Assembly (NCBI GenBank): GCA_030386875.1
Contig: CM059569.1
Coordinates: 44,865,842-44,929,841, forward strand
DNA: 64,000 nucleotides
Origin: Morinoia aosen
Lineage: Eukaryota > Arthropoda > Malacostraca > Amphipoda > Talitridae
Direction of reading: 5' to 3'
Shown here: piece by piece, positions 44,411 to 56,344 of the stretch
Layout of the letters: every line of letters starts with the position of its first letter
Position numbering within the stretch: position 1 is the stretch's first letter
Made by a program: the position numbers and the translations under genes
The notes under the pieces: model-generated
What the model saw: the letters and a program-made list of their open reading frames with translations, nothing else
Database searches by the model: none
Told to the model about the DNA's origin: nothing

Positions 44411-45670
44411 GTGACATGTACAGTGTGCGGTGTAAAATATACTTCGTACTGCGCACTGCTACTTATTTTGGGTAGTTAAGGCAAGGTTGAAATTTCATTC
44501 TTAGTTATTTGATTTTTATCTCGTTAGTTAAGGTTCGGGTTTGAGGTGGAAGACACTGAATAAAAATTGTTGATGCCTTCTCCGAAACAAACTTTTGTAG
44601 CAGAGTGATATTTTACTCGTCATCTTCTGTCTCGAACTTCAGCTTCTCGTTAACAAGCATGCGTATTTTTAAAACGGAGTGAAGTTTTACCCGTCGTCTT
44701 CTGTCTTGAACTTTACCCTCTGAATATATATATATATCAGAAATGGTAGTATGCACTGTTATTTAGCTATTGTTTTGCCGTTCCGTAAACATACGTGCAT
44801 CTCGCAACATATTTACATACTTCAGAGTTAATATTTTACCGTATAATGAGCGGAACATTATATTTAACCCTCGTACGTTATAATAACTGATCAAATGTTT
44901 AACAATTGAAATTACTTTCAAGTAGGAAATTCAGAAAGTATTTCTACCCACACGACAAATCTCTGCCCCACAGTATGGCATTTCGCTGAAAATTTCTGCG
45001 GGCAAAAAAATGTAGTATGTCATTTAATGACGCTACTTATTTCTAGGATGTTTTTCAAGTTTTTGGGATGAAAATACAAGAAAATACCATTTCTTATGCA
45101 CCCCTGCAAGACAAAATGCAAGTTAGCCCACACTGTCTCAGGTCTTCGAAATAAACACTGCTAATGAGGGCGCCAACTTTTTGTCGATTTGTATTTCTTT
45201 CTTCTTTCTGGCAGTGGTCACTTGCGATCAAACCTGCAGCCTGGCTCTAAACGCCGATTTTTTTCTTTGTTAATTGTGCGGAGTTCGGACACAGGCTTCC
45301 TTCCATCTGAGAGGCTCAAAGAAGAAAGAAGAAAGAAGAAGCCTCCCGTAAGCCCTCCTGTGTGCGACTGGAGACAGAAAAACACACAAGCCGTGAAAGA
45401 GCATCCAGGAATTTGCTGGAACATCCATCATGGAAGGGGCAGGTTGACTGGAGGATTATTTGGGGTGAAATTGGCCAAAAGCTGGCGATGTGAAGCGATA
45501 CCTCGACCGCCATTGTGGCCGGACAATGGGCACGTTAGACGGCCTAGATGACCGCTCTCTGCTCCATTCAGCATTTCATAAATACGCTTTCCAAAACCTG
45601 GTCCTCATTTTTGCTAATTTGTGGAATTGCATTCCGATTGGGAAAACTGGTTTTACTCTCGAGGAATTCA
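44411..45670. other. No gene recognised
   Basis: Contains a short AT run near 44724 and AGAAAGAAGAA repetition near 45318. The 120-codon frame at 45189-45551 has no domain that I recognise. Confidence 0.4.
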
Positions 45671-45858
45671 CGAGGCATGTTTTAAATCCTGCATTTCACT
45701 CATTTGTTAAAAAGGAGATGAATTTTGCTTTGCAAAAACTCAAATTAAATCACAAAGGATTCTCGAGGCATGTTCCAGATCCTGCATTTCGCTCATTTGT
45801 TAAAAAAGGAGGCTGATTTTGCTTAGTAAGCAACTTCAATAAAAATTTAAGGATTAAC
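45671..45858. repeat. 93-bp tandem duplication
   Basis: CGAGGCATGTT starts at 45671 and 45764; both copies continue with ATCCTGCATTTC...CTCATTTGTTAAAAA. Confidence 0.8.
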
Positions 45859-46423
45859 GCTAAAAAAGTTCACATTGTTAAAATTGTATGAGGTCGACAT
45901 TAAAACGCACGTTTCCGGCCTTGACCCATGATCAGCCGTAAATCTGGAAATGCGAACAGAGAATTTAAAAATACTGACTAGGAAATTGCTCACATCATAC
46001 ATACATAACTAGAGATGTGAATTGAGTACACAATTTTGAGCACATGGCCATCAGTGCCATGAGCATTCATATCTTCATGATATTCAAAACACGTTCACTG
46101 GAGCTCACATGCATTAATTTTTTGAATTCTGACTGACTCGTTTGCTTTGCCTCAGGAATATTTCACTGTGAAAAATCAGCAAAAACTTGCAAAAAAGTTT
46201 TAATTCGAGCTAGCCTATCATTGATGACTTTTTTTTTAGTACAAAACTGTAGACGTAGAGGGAATATTTGATGAAACGAACCGATCGCAGAAAATGCGGC
46301 TCACTTTTTTATACTTTTTATTTTTATATATATATACCTCAATTTTTATATTTTATATGTACAGTATACTGAGAAATTCAGCTCCAGTTACACTGAGCAG
46401 CTCAGCTGGGCGCAACGATGTAG
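45859..46423. other. No recognised feature
   Basis: AT-rich; includes an AT run at about 46322-46336. Confidence 0.5.
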
Positions 46424-46640
46424 TAGATTATAAACTCGTTTAAGCCTCCTTAACCACAAGAAAGGTGTTCCACAGAGAGAAAGAAAGGAGGAACCATTTA
46501 GAATGTAGTTTAAGAGAATGAATAATCTATATGCACAAGTTGTGTTCTCACACAAGACCCTTTGCGTGTAGTAACAGCAAGTTAGAAAAGAAGTTTACCA
46601 GATAAAGATGATCAGCAAATGAAAAATCTATTCTATCTGA
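46424..46640 (+). repeat. Dispersed repeat family A, copy 3
   Basis: TAGATTATAAACTCG, TTTAAGCCTCCTTAACCACA, CAGAGAGAAAGAAAGGAGGA and CTCACACAAGACCC line up in order with 29138-29345. The 3' part (AAATCTATTCTATCTGA) matches the copy near 14121-14385. Confidence 0.7.
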
Positions 46641-47288
46641 AACCTGCCTAATCTTCAGCTGGGTTCTCGTTCATATCTCCCCTTTACGAGTGCGCTGCAT
46701 CACTGTGACGGGTGACAGTAGATTTTTTTCGGTCTTTATCTAGAAATAAGAAGTCACATGCAGTAAAATAGGTACTGTGCGCTCAGATGTCCTACAAAAG
46801 ACAGGACGCGAAAAATTGACAGAATCTGAACAAATAGTTTTGGATATTTGAACGGATAGCTTTGAAAATATTATAGCCCTATAGGCTTGAAAAAGATAGA
46901 TGGCAAGAATATGAAGTATGGGAAAATAATCAATAATAAAATGAAATATTAATAACGCAAAATAACTCGAACTACCTCAAAACAATATATGTATAGATGT
47001 AGGGCAACAATCTACAATGAAATAAAATTCTAAAAACATGACATAACACGAGATACCTCAAAATAAAATAGATAGATGACCTAACGAAGAGCCCATACGG
47101 CGAGCCAATGTGAGAAGGCTTTTTTCGTTAGAGCCTACCGAGTGTAGGCCTCCAAGACGGCCGGTAGGTCTCAAGGAGCTTCTTTCAATTTTTTGCTCAT
47201 AGAAATAATGAATTTAATCAATGGAAGCAAAAAGGAGCGTGAAGGAGCGCAGAACGATAGCTGGAATGTTCCCATGGCTCTTGAGTCA
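46641..47288. other. No recognised feature
   Basis: No coding evidence or clear repeat. Confidence 0.5.
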
Positions 47289-47705
47289 AGTTTGTGCAGG
47301 CATAGGCAGGCTTGTGCAGGCATAGACAAGTTTGTGCAGGCATAGGCAGTCTTGTGCAGGCATAGGCAAGCATGTGCAGGCACAGGCAAGTTTGTTCAGG
47401 CATAGGCAGGCTTGTGCAGGCATAGGCAAGCATGTGCAGACATAGGCAAGCATGTGCAGGCATAGGCAAGCTTGTGCAGGCATAGGCAAGCATGTGCAGG
47501 CATAGGCAAGTTTGTGCAGGCATAGGCAAGTTTGTGCAGGCATAGGCAAGCATGTGCAGGCATAGGCAAGCATGTGCAGGCATAGGCAAGCATGTGCAGG
47601 CATAGGCAAGCATGTGCAGGCATAGGCAAGCATGTGCAGGCATAGGCAAGCTTGCGCAGGCATAGGCAAGCTTGCGCAGGCATAGGCAAGTTTGTGCAGG
47701 CATAA
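47289..47705. repeat. 20-bp minisatellite, about 21 copies
   Basis: The unit is AAGCATGTGCAGGCATAGGC, with CTTG, TTTG and CATG variants, in constant 20-bp phase. The minus strand lacks stops in all three frames, so Cys/Ala/Pro-rich frames of up to 221 codons appear; these are repeat artefacts. Confidence 0.95.
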
Positions 47706-48079
47706 AAAAGGACAGCAGCGCATGAAGAAATGAACTGTCAAGTGTGTGAAGTCTCCAAGCATTTCAGGTGAGTGATGTAATTCGATTGTGGTGCATTGGT
47801 GTCTGGCGTGGAATGATGGTGGGATTGTCTTGACTACCTTGATGACCAAGAGCATATTAATCGTCATCAAGAACACAATAGTCGTCATCAAAAGTATATT
47901 AGTTGTCAATGCAACACCGGTTGACAAGGCCACATTACTTGGCAGGAGCACATTAGTTGTAAGAACAGGTTACGAATAGTTGTCAATTCCAGATAAGCTG
48001 TCAAGGCTAGATTAGCAGTTGAAGTGGGATTATTAGTCAAGATTAAAATAATTGTTTAGGCTGGGTAAGTTGTAAACAA
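47706..48079. repeat. Degenerate repeats between two arrays
   Basis: ATTAGTTGTCAAT, ATAGTCGTCATCAA and similar words recur irregularly (about 47850-47970). There is no clear unit and no gene. Confidence 0.4.
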
Positions 48080-49437
48080 AACATCAAGCACACATCAACA
48101 GGACATCAAGCACACATCAACAGGACATCAAGCACACATCAACAAGACATCAAGCACACATCAACAAGACATCAAGCACACATCAACAGGACATCAAGCA
48201 CACATCAACAGGACATCAAGCACACATCAACAGGACATCAAGCACACATCAACAGGACATCAAGCGCACATCAACAGGACATCAAGCACACATCAACAGG
48301 ACATCAAGCACACATCAACAGGACATCAAGCACACATCAACAGAACATCAAGCACACATCAACAGGACATCAAGCACACATCAACAGGACATCAAGCACA
48401 CATCAACAGGACATCAAGCACACATCAACAGGACATCAAGCACACATCAACAGGATATCAAGCACACATCATCAGGACATCAAGCACACATCAACAGGAC
48501 ATCAAGCACACATCAACAGGACATCAAGCACACATCAACAGGACATCAAGCACACATCAACAGGACATCAAGCACACATCAACAGGACATCAAGCACACA
48601 TCAACAGGACATCAAGCACACATCAACAGGACATCAAGCACACATCAACAGGACATCAAGCACACATCAACAGGACATCAAGCACACATCAACAGGACAT
48701 CAGGCACACATCAACAGGACATCAAGCACACATCAACAGGACATCAAGCACACATCAACAGGACATCAAGCACACATCAACAGGACATCAAGCACACATC
48801 AACATTACATCAAGCACACATCAACAGGACATCAAGCACACATCAACAGGACATCAAGCACACATCAACAGGACATCAAGCACACATCAACAGGACATCA
48901 AGCACACATCAACAGGACATCAAGCACACATCAATAGGACATCAAGCACACATCAACAGGACATCAAGCACACATCAACAGGACATCAAGCACACATCAA
49001 CAGGACATCAAACACACATCAACAGGACATCAAGCACACATCAACAGGACATCAAGCACACATCAACAGGACATCAAGCACACATCAACAGGACATCAAG
49101 CACACATCAACAGGACATCAAGCACACATCAACAGGACATCAAGCACACATCAACAGGACATCAAGCACACATCAACAGGACATCAGGCACACATCAACA
49201 GGACATCAAGCACACATCAACAGGACATCAAGCACACATCAACAAGACATCAGGCACACATCAACAGGACATCAAGCACACATCAACAGGACATCAGGCA
49301 CACATCAACAGGACATCAGGCACACATCAACAGGACATCAAGCACACATCAACAGGACATCAAGCACACATCAACAAGACATCAGGCACACATCAACAGG
49401 ACATCAAGCACACATCAACAGGACATCAGGCACACAT
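48080..49437. repeat. 22-bp minisatellite, left block, about 62 copies
   Basis: The unit is AGGACATCAAGCACACATCA plus AC. Most copies are identical; a CAGGCAC variant (A to G) becomes frequent only near the right end. The block is cut at 49437 by the LINE insertion, and the same array continues at 51564. Confidence 0.97.
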
Positions 49438-51563
49438 TTAAACAATTTAAACAATTTAAACAATTTATTTACCACAGGTGATACAGAGATAAAATGTTTC
49501 TTAAGTCTAGTACAATGGTCAAATTTGAGTATAGCTACCTGTGGGCCCGAATAAGTTCAGTGACTTCTAGGGCATCCTACCATCAAGGTTCTTAGGAGTA
49601 CAATAATGTTTAACCTAATTCACTTAAACTAGAGACGCATTAGACTGATCAATGAGATAATTAACTCGAAATTAGACACTTCATTTCACAATATAGTTCA
49701 TATGGACTTGATTTAACAGTATAGTCGACAAACGATTCATGAACAGACTGAAGATCGGCGAAATTAACCACGGCGAATTACATTATTAGGACCAGTTATG
49801 TAGGTGACAAGGTTTTACTCTGTGATCTTACACGACTAGTAATCTGATAGGAAGTGAGACTCAAGATTATTTTTGAATACCTTATAAGAATTACTTTCAC
49901 GGATCTCCGCAGGTATTGAGTTCCAAGTTTTAGTTCCAACGAAGAGGATACTGTGTTGTGACCGAGCCTTTGAGTAATAAGGAAGCATGAATTTACTTCT
50001 ATTTCGGGTTAAATGGTCGTGATGACCAGTTTGCGCAGTTAATAGTTGTTTTAGGCTATTGTCGCCATCATTTGTTAATGTTTTGTAAATGAAATTGCAA
50101 ATGGAGATTTTGTAGAGATCCGAGAGCTTAAGTATTCGTAAATTTTTGAATGAGTCATTTGTGTGAGCATTATATTCTAGATTCTTTACCGCTCTTATGG
50201 CTCTTTTTTGCAGGGTAAAAATTTTGTTGGTTTTATTTTTATCAGTTCCGTACCATGCTTCTATTCCGTATTGCAAGTATGGTGAAATGAGCGTTCGGTA
50301 GAGCATTTGTAAGGCTGTTTCAGGCAGGAAATTTTTAACTTTATTTAGGATTCCGATAGATTTTGATAATTTAGAACTAATATGAGCGATGTGCTCTTTA
50401 AAGGTTAGATGTTTGTCTATTATGATGCCCAGGAATTTACTTGAGTTGGTTTCTTCGATTTCACATTCGCCAATTTGAATGCGTGGGAGAGATATATTTT
50501 TCTTGTATGAGAATGTAATATATTTTGTTTTATCGATATTAAGGCTTATTTTATTAGCTTTAAGCCACGATGAAACCTTATGAAGTTCATTATTTATATG
50601 CTCCGCCATCCTAGCGGGATTTTGGTCTGGAAGGACCGCAGAAAGGGTACTGTCATCGGCAAAGAGTATGAATTTGAAGAATGATGTAGATTTAATGATA
50701 TCATTGATAAAAATTAGAAATAGGAGAGGCCCAAGGACAGATCCTTGTGGAACTCCATGGCTAATTGTCTGTGGGTCTGATTTTGCGTCGTCAATGACAA
50801 CGTATTGTTTCCGATTTCCTAAGTATGATCTGAACCAATCATGGGCAGCCCCTCGAATGCCATAACAATGTAGTTTCGAGAGTAATACGTTATGGTCCAC
50901 ACAATCGAATGCTTTTCGAAAGTCAAGAAATACGGAGAAAACAAGCTTTCCTTCATCTATATTAGAATAAAGGTATTGCAAATGATTTAATACCGCTTGT
51001 GTCGTAGATTTCTTAGAACGAAAACCGTATTGTTTGTCGTATAGGAAAGATTTTTGTTCCAAATACGAATACACTTTTTTATACACAATTTTCTCGAATA
51101 TTTTGCTAATAATTGGTAGTACAGAGATAGGTCTATAATTGTTTATGCAGTTTTTATCACCATTTTTAAAAATAGGGGTGACTCTCGCAACTTTGAAAGA
51201 GTTGGGGAAGATACCTTGAGAAAGGGATTGGTTGATAATATAAGATATGCACGGTGCTATTATATCAGCTATAGCCTTAAGAACTTTAGCCGAAAAATTT
51301 TTCAATCCACTTGATTTATTTTTCAAGTTGTTTATGCACGTAATTACATCGGAGGGATTAGTTGGCGTGAAAAAGAAAGAGTTAGGTTCACGGACATGGT
51401 CCATGTATTGCAAGTGGTCTCTGGGTTCACTGAAGACACTATCGGCTATATTTTTTCCTATGTTTACAAAAAAGTTGTTAAACACAGTTGCAATATCTTT
51501 TTTCTCGTGGTATTTTACATTTTCGTGAACGACGGACTCAATTGTTTTCGTAGTATTATTATT
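49438..51563 (-). mobile_element. CR1-group LINE inserted in the 22-bp satellite
   Basis: A 2126-bp, 5'-truncated LINE on the minus strand, with the same 22-bp satellite on both sides. Its 3' end is a (TTTAAACAA)3-like 9-bp microsatellite at 49438-49467 (plus strand); short 3' microsatellites are typical of CR1/L2-group elements. The 19 bp before it (49419-49437) and after its 5' end (51564-51582) are identical, consistent with a target duplication, though the tandem array makes the length ambiguous. Confidence 0.85.
49836..51563 (-). CDS. LINE reverse transcriptase, N-terminally truncated
   Basis: About 575 codons of ORF2 from a CR1/L2-group LINE; the endonuclease domain is lost. Numbering from a GTG at 51578: the first five codons are satellite sequence, so that start is an artefact of insertion. 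The reverse transcriptase palm is complete: FKNGDKNCINNYRPISVLP at 137-155, FLDFRKAFDCVDH at 217-229, HGVPQGSVLGPLLF at 274-287 and the catalytic FADDS at 306-310. The C-terminal domain (LQYGIEAWYGTDKN, WNSIPAEIR) is of the kind found in CR1, L2 and Daphne/Crack elements. No stop or frameshift interrupts it, so the insertion is probably young, but it cannot move on its own. Confidence 0.9.
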   Translation of the reverse strand, partial: NNNTTKTIESVVHENVKYHEKKDIATVFNNFFVNIGKNIADSVFSEPRDHLQYMDHVREPNSFFFTPTNPSDVITCINNLKNKSSGLKNFSAKVLKAIADIIAPCISYIINQSLSQGIFPNSFKVARVTPIFKNGDKNCINNYRPISVLPIISKIFEKIVYKKVYSYLEQKSFLYDKQYGFRSKKSTTQAVLNHLQYLYSNIDEGKLVFSVFLDFRKAFDCVDHNVLLSKLHCYGIRGAAHDWFRSYLGNRKQYVVIDDAKSDPQTISHGVPQGSVLGPLLFLIFINDIIKSTSFFKFILFADDSTLSAVLPDQNPARMAEHINNELHKVSSWLKANKISLNIDKTKYITFSYKKNISLPRIQIGECEIEETNSSKFLGIIIDKHLTFKEHIAHISSKLSKSIGILNKVKNFLPETALQMLYRTLISPYLQYGIEAWYGTDKNKTNKIFTLQKRAIRAVKNLEYNAHTNDSFKNLRILKLSDLYKISICNFIYKTLTNDGDNSLKQLLTAQTGHHDHLTRNRSKFMLPYYSKARSQHSILFVGTKTWNSIPAEIRESNSYKVFKNNLESHFLSDY

Positions 51564-52357
51564 CAGGACATCAGGCACACATCAACAGGACATCAGGCAC
51601 ACATCAACAGGACATCAAGCACACATCAACAGGACATCAGGCACACATCAACAGGACATCAAGCACACATCAACAGGACATCAGGCACACATCAACAGGA
51701 CATCAAGCACACATCAACAGGACATCAGGCACACATCAACAGGACATCAGGCACACATCAACAGGACATCAGGCACACATCAACAGGACATCAGGCACAC
51801 ATCAACAGGACATCAGGCACACATCAACAGGACATCAGGCACACATCAACAGGACATCAAGCACACATCAACAGGACATCAGGCACACATCAACAGGACA
51901 TCAAGCACACATCAACAGGACATCAGGCACACATCAACAGGACATCAGGCACACATCAACAGGACATCAGGCACACATCAACAGGACATCAAGCACACAT
52001 CAACAGGACATCAAGCACACATCAACAGGACATCAGGCACACATCAACAGGACATCAAGCACACATCAACAGGACATCAAGCACACATCAACAGGACATC
52101 AAGCACACATCAATAGGACATCAGGCACACATCAACAAGACATCAAGCACACATCAACAGGACATCAAGCACACATCAACAGGACATCAAGCACACATCA
52201 ACAGGACATCAAGCACACATCAACAGGACATCAAGCACACATCAACAGGACATCAAGCACACATCAACAGGACATCAAGCACACATCAACAGGACATCAA
52301 GCACACATCAACAGGACATCAAGCACACATCAACAGGACATCAGGCACACATCAACA
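51564..52357. repeat. 22-bp minisatellite, right block, about 36 copies
   Basis: Continuation of the array from 48080-49437. The CAGGCAC variant dominates close to the LINE and fades to the CAAGCAC form towards 52357. The open plus-strand frame 51396-52442 is antisense LINE plus stop-free repeat, not a gene. Confidence 0.97.
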
Positions 52358-52546
52358 CGTTTTCTCAATAAAAAAGGCAACAATAAAGCGCGAAGTGAAA
52401 GCTTGCAGTTGCCATGGCAACCAGCCTATGCCCTCAAGTTAACAACTCGATAATTAACTTAATGTGCGCTTATTAAATACACAAGATACGCGCGTTCATG
52501 CTGCGTTCATTGCTTGCAATAAAACAATAGAGGTGAACGGCAGCGG

Positions 52547-52582
<36 letters not shown>

Positions 52583-53759
52583 TGTTTTTTGAAAGTTTAA
52601 AATTCTAGTAACCACCAGAGTTATGCGGAACTAACTGTAGAGCGGAAAATATACCTTCGGTACTACTAACATAGACTTTTTGTTGTAAAATTTCACGCTT
52701 CCCGTGGGATTGCAAAATAATTTCGCATGTAATTTCCCAGCATAGAATTCCGGATATAGTTTTCAGCAGTCGATGTATATGATGAGAATATAACTATACA
52801 ACTGATGCTTTGACGGGTAAACCAGACGTTGAGCGTTTAAAAAAGCCTTATGAACGCTGTCAAGGAAATTATCTTCACGGTCTAACTTTTTTGCCGGAGC
52901 ATCTAGGATTTTAGCCGTCCAAGTATAGCTTGCGTTTAGGTCGGTCAAAACTATAGATGATATGGCAAAAAAGTTATATTTGGCAACAAGCCTCAGCAGT
53001 TTTGAGAGGGCGGACAAATAGCGGAATCATGGAAGAGTTGTCTCTGGGAATCGCCTTTTTTATATGACCAAAACTTGTATCCTGGATACATTGCACTTTG
53101 TCTCTGAAATTCCAGAACCAATCTTGACGATGATGAAAATCTCTGAGTGAAAATCTCTGGTTATTTACCTCGGTAGGAGAAACAAGGTTTCCTGTTTGCC
53201 TCTACTACGTTATTTACGTACAAAAATTTGCCAAGTTTAAGAAAAACAATAATACTGTAGGTACAGTACCGGCAGCTACGGTAAACGAGGTGTATTTTGA
53301 AAACCATCGTTATACATTTTATGCCTCAATATCATTGGAGATAAGCTGCTCTTATTTCTTACTTTCACAGCGCATTTCAGAATCACCCTTCAGGTGATAA
53401 TCCCCCATCAAAATCCTCACTCCATTGATTAACTTCAGGTATACAATATCTGAGGCACAGGACTTCCCTAGAGTAACTCTACGGGCGCTGCTCATCGTCT
53501 TTCAGTGAATCTTAGTTCTACAAAAAACAAGAAACCTTTGCTGATCACAATATTTTACAATTACAATATGATTTCACTGGTTAATTAGTTTTTTGAATTA
53601 TAAACGAGCAAGTGAGACACGAGCTCATTGCATGGAAGGGTTCCCAAAAAACTTTGCCCACCGTTTTTCACGATACTTTGTCGATATACATACTTAACAC
53701 ATACAACACTTTTGTAATTACCACGCGTCTCAGGCAAGCAGATTACATCACCAAATGCC
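52358..53759. other. No gene recognised; (GT)n inside
   Basis: A (TG)n microsatellite lies at about 52551-52580. The remainder is AT-rich without coding evidence. Confidence 0.45.
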
Positions 53760-54380
53760 TATTTCTTATGGAAATACTGCTTGCCCGGCAATCCAATGAA
53801 ACTGTTATTAAATCCTGGCATGCTTGGCAATCTAGTGAAATTCTCATCAAAAACTGGCCTGCCCGGCAATCCAACTAAACTCTGAATATTGATCTGCCCG
53901 GCAATCCAATGAAAATCTTATTAAATACTGGCCTGCCCGGCAATCTAATGAAATTCTCATTAAATACTGGCCTGCCTGGCAATCTTACGAAATTCTCATT
54001 AAATACTGGCCTGCCCGGCAATTTAATGGAATTCTCATTAAATACTGGCCTGCCTGGCAATTTAATGGAATTCTCATTAAATACTGGCCTGCCTGGCAAT
54101 CTTACGAAATTCTCATTAAATACTGGCCTGCCCGGCAATCTAATGAAATTCTCATTAAATACTGGCCTGCCTGGCAATCTTACGAAATTCTCATTAAATA
54201 CTGGCCTGCCCGGCAATTTAATGAAATTCTCATTAAATACTGGCCTGCCCAGCTATCTAATGAAAATTTTAATGAGAATCCAATTAAACTCTGAATATTG
54301 ATCTGCCCGGCAATCCAATGAAACTCTTCTCAAATACTGGCCTGCCCGACAATCCAATACAACTTGCATCAAATATTCGT
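53760..54380. repeat. 39-bp minisatellite, about 13 copies
   Basis: The unit contains AAATTCTCATTAAATACTGG followed by CCTGCCTGGCAATCTTACG, with alternating CTTACG, CTAATG and TTTAATG variants. AACTCTGAATATTGATCTG occurs at 53877 and about 54290, bracketing the core. As 39 is divisible by three, stop-free frames occur on both strands (peptides such as NTGLPGNL and LPGRPVFNENF). Confidence 0.93.
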
Positions 54381-54480
54381 TTGCCCGACAATTTTTCGGC
54401 GTATCCACATTACACGCGTGTGAAGGTCAGTCTAAAAGCGTAAACAAGCGACTCACTGCAATCAAATTGGGATGAAAATT

Positions 54481-54600
54481 AGATTAGATAAGCTGTTATT
54501 TTAAGCCTCCCTAACCACAATAAAGGTATTCCTAAGAGAGGAAGGAAGAAGGCATCATTGAGTAAGGAGTTTGAGGAGAAGTCCGAAATTTAAGGAACTC
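54481..54600 (+). repeat. Dispersed repeat family A, copy 4 (short)
   Basis: AGATTAGATAAGCTG, TTTTAAGCCTCCCTAACCAC and AAGAGAGGAAGGAAGAAGG match the first half of copies 2 and 3. The second half is not recognisable. Confidence 0.6.
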
Positions 54601-55828
54601 TGCAATAGTATTAGTAATTTTATTGAATTCTAACTACTCCATTCTTTGGGTAGTTCCCACACCAGGCTGCTTTTTTGTTTATGCAGGTGACTGGAATTCT
54701 TCCAATACTTCGGATAAGTTTTCGGATTTCTTGTTGCTATTGATAAAAAAATAAGGACTTATTTTAAAATGACTTCTTAGACATTTTCCAAATCAGGATG
54801 TTTGGGTTCTATATGAAAAATAGTTGAGATTTCAGCGTTATTTTTTTTACATAGAACAGGTAATCTTTTTAGAAATAATGAGTATGTTTGAATACCTACT
54901 CAAGTTGTTCATCACACAGCGTTGACTTAAAGATAATCCCACGAGAAATATTTGATATGTTGAAGTGATTAAATTGCGTCTTAATCGTTTAACTCCCACA
55001 ATTGCGAGGACATTGCGCTAAAAATCACTAAACCTAGCGATATTTATTTCGTTCTGTTTTATAAGTTTTCAACCCAAGTCTTTGCTGTTTACGAACTTTG
55101 CAAAGCTCGTTTCGCACCAATGAAGCCTTGCATTGAAGATCGCCGCACTTCACCAGGTAGCAGCAACAAAGGAGTGCAACTCTCACACATACACACTAAC
55201 ATACACATACACAACACACACATAAACACTAACACACACACTCGTAGCAGGGAAGGCCACATTTCACTAGGTGCCCAGATGAGTGGCCGCAAAAAAAGTA
55301 GAACACACACAATACACATGTGCACACTTGTATGTGTTTTTACGTCATGTCATTGTTTTATTTAGACACCAATTTTGAATACTTGAAGAACAGTTTTGTT
55401 AATTTTTCTTATTTTTATTCAACATATGTATTTTTTGTTTTGACAGAGTATGACTGATGATGAGCTGAGACTTGAAATGTTTCATTAAAATGATTTTAAA
55501 GTTTTTGTTTGCTATTACCTTCATAATTAAATTCCTTAGCAGAAAATATATTTCTAACACTCATAGCATATACAGACGACCGCCGCATTTCACCAGGTAG
55601 CAGCAACAAATGGACGACGGACGCATTTCTTTCACCATTTACAAGCAACAAAAGAGTGCAACAACACACACACTCGGGCTTCTTTTTATGCCATGGAAGA
55701 GAATAGGAGAAAAAGAGTGCCAAGGTCACGAGCAGCAGACGCGGTTGCCCAGGCTGCCACAGCCCCAGGCCGCCGCACGCAAATGGTCGGAGACCGATTC
55801 ATTCAAGCCTCACCATTCCTCCGTTCTG
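54601..55828. other. No gene recognised
   Basis: Contains an ACACAC-rich stretch at about 55184-55245. TTCACCAGGTAGCAGCAACA occurs twice, near 55148 and 55589. Short open frames lack domains. Confidence 0.45.
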
Positions 55829-56028
55829 TATTTAACACATTCACTGCGTATTAGTATATAAGTGTACCACTTGTTATATTGCTCATTTAAGTACCAGGAA
55901 CAATGGCTGTCATCTCACATATTTCGCAAGTTAAATACGTTCACTACGTATTAGTACATATGTGAACCACCTAGTATATTGCTCATTCACGCACCAGTAA
56001 CAATGGCTGTCATTTCACTACCTTTATT
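55829..56028. repeat. 100-bp tandem duplication
   Basis: TCACTGCGTATTAGT (55841) and TCACTACGTATTAGT (55941) mark two diverged copies, each with ATATTGCTCATT and AACAATGGCTGTCAT. Confidence 0.8.
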
Positions 56029-56344
56029 CAAGTTAGACTATTTCGTACGAGTTAAAAATGTTATCGTGCCATTATATTTTTCCCGCTTGTTAGAGAGGAT
56101 AAGAATGTAATGAAGCAGTAAAGGCAGATTTCAATTTTGCTTCCTACAACCTGACCAAACCGACCGCAGCAGCCGCGGAAACGTAGTAACCATGTTCACG
56201 CAGCGCTGTTAGACATCGCCTTCCTCACGGGTTGTGTGATCTTCTTTTTGTTTTAACACGCGAAGACCTCGAAATAGGGTAACTTGATTGTCAAATCTCA
56301 TCTTTTGCTTTACTCGTTAATAATTTATGTTTCAACATAAGGGA
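56029..56344. other. No recognised feature
   Basis: Unique sequence before the 24-bp array. Confidence 0.5.

Noticed and set aside
51564-51578. GTG start of the LINE reverse transcriptase
   Set aside because: The first five codons are satellite sequence; the element is 5'-truncated and has no native start here.
48080-52357. CRISPR-like array
   Set aside because: The 22-bp units are contiguous with no unique spacers, no cas genes occur, and the context is eukaryotic. The same holds for the 32- and 37-bp arrays.
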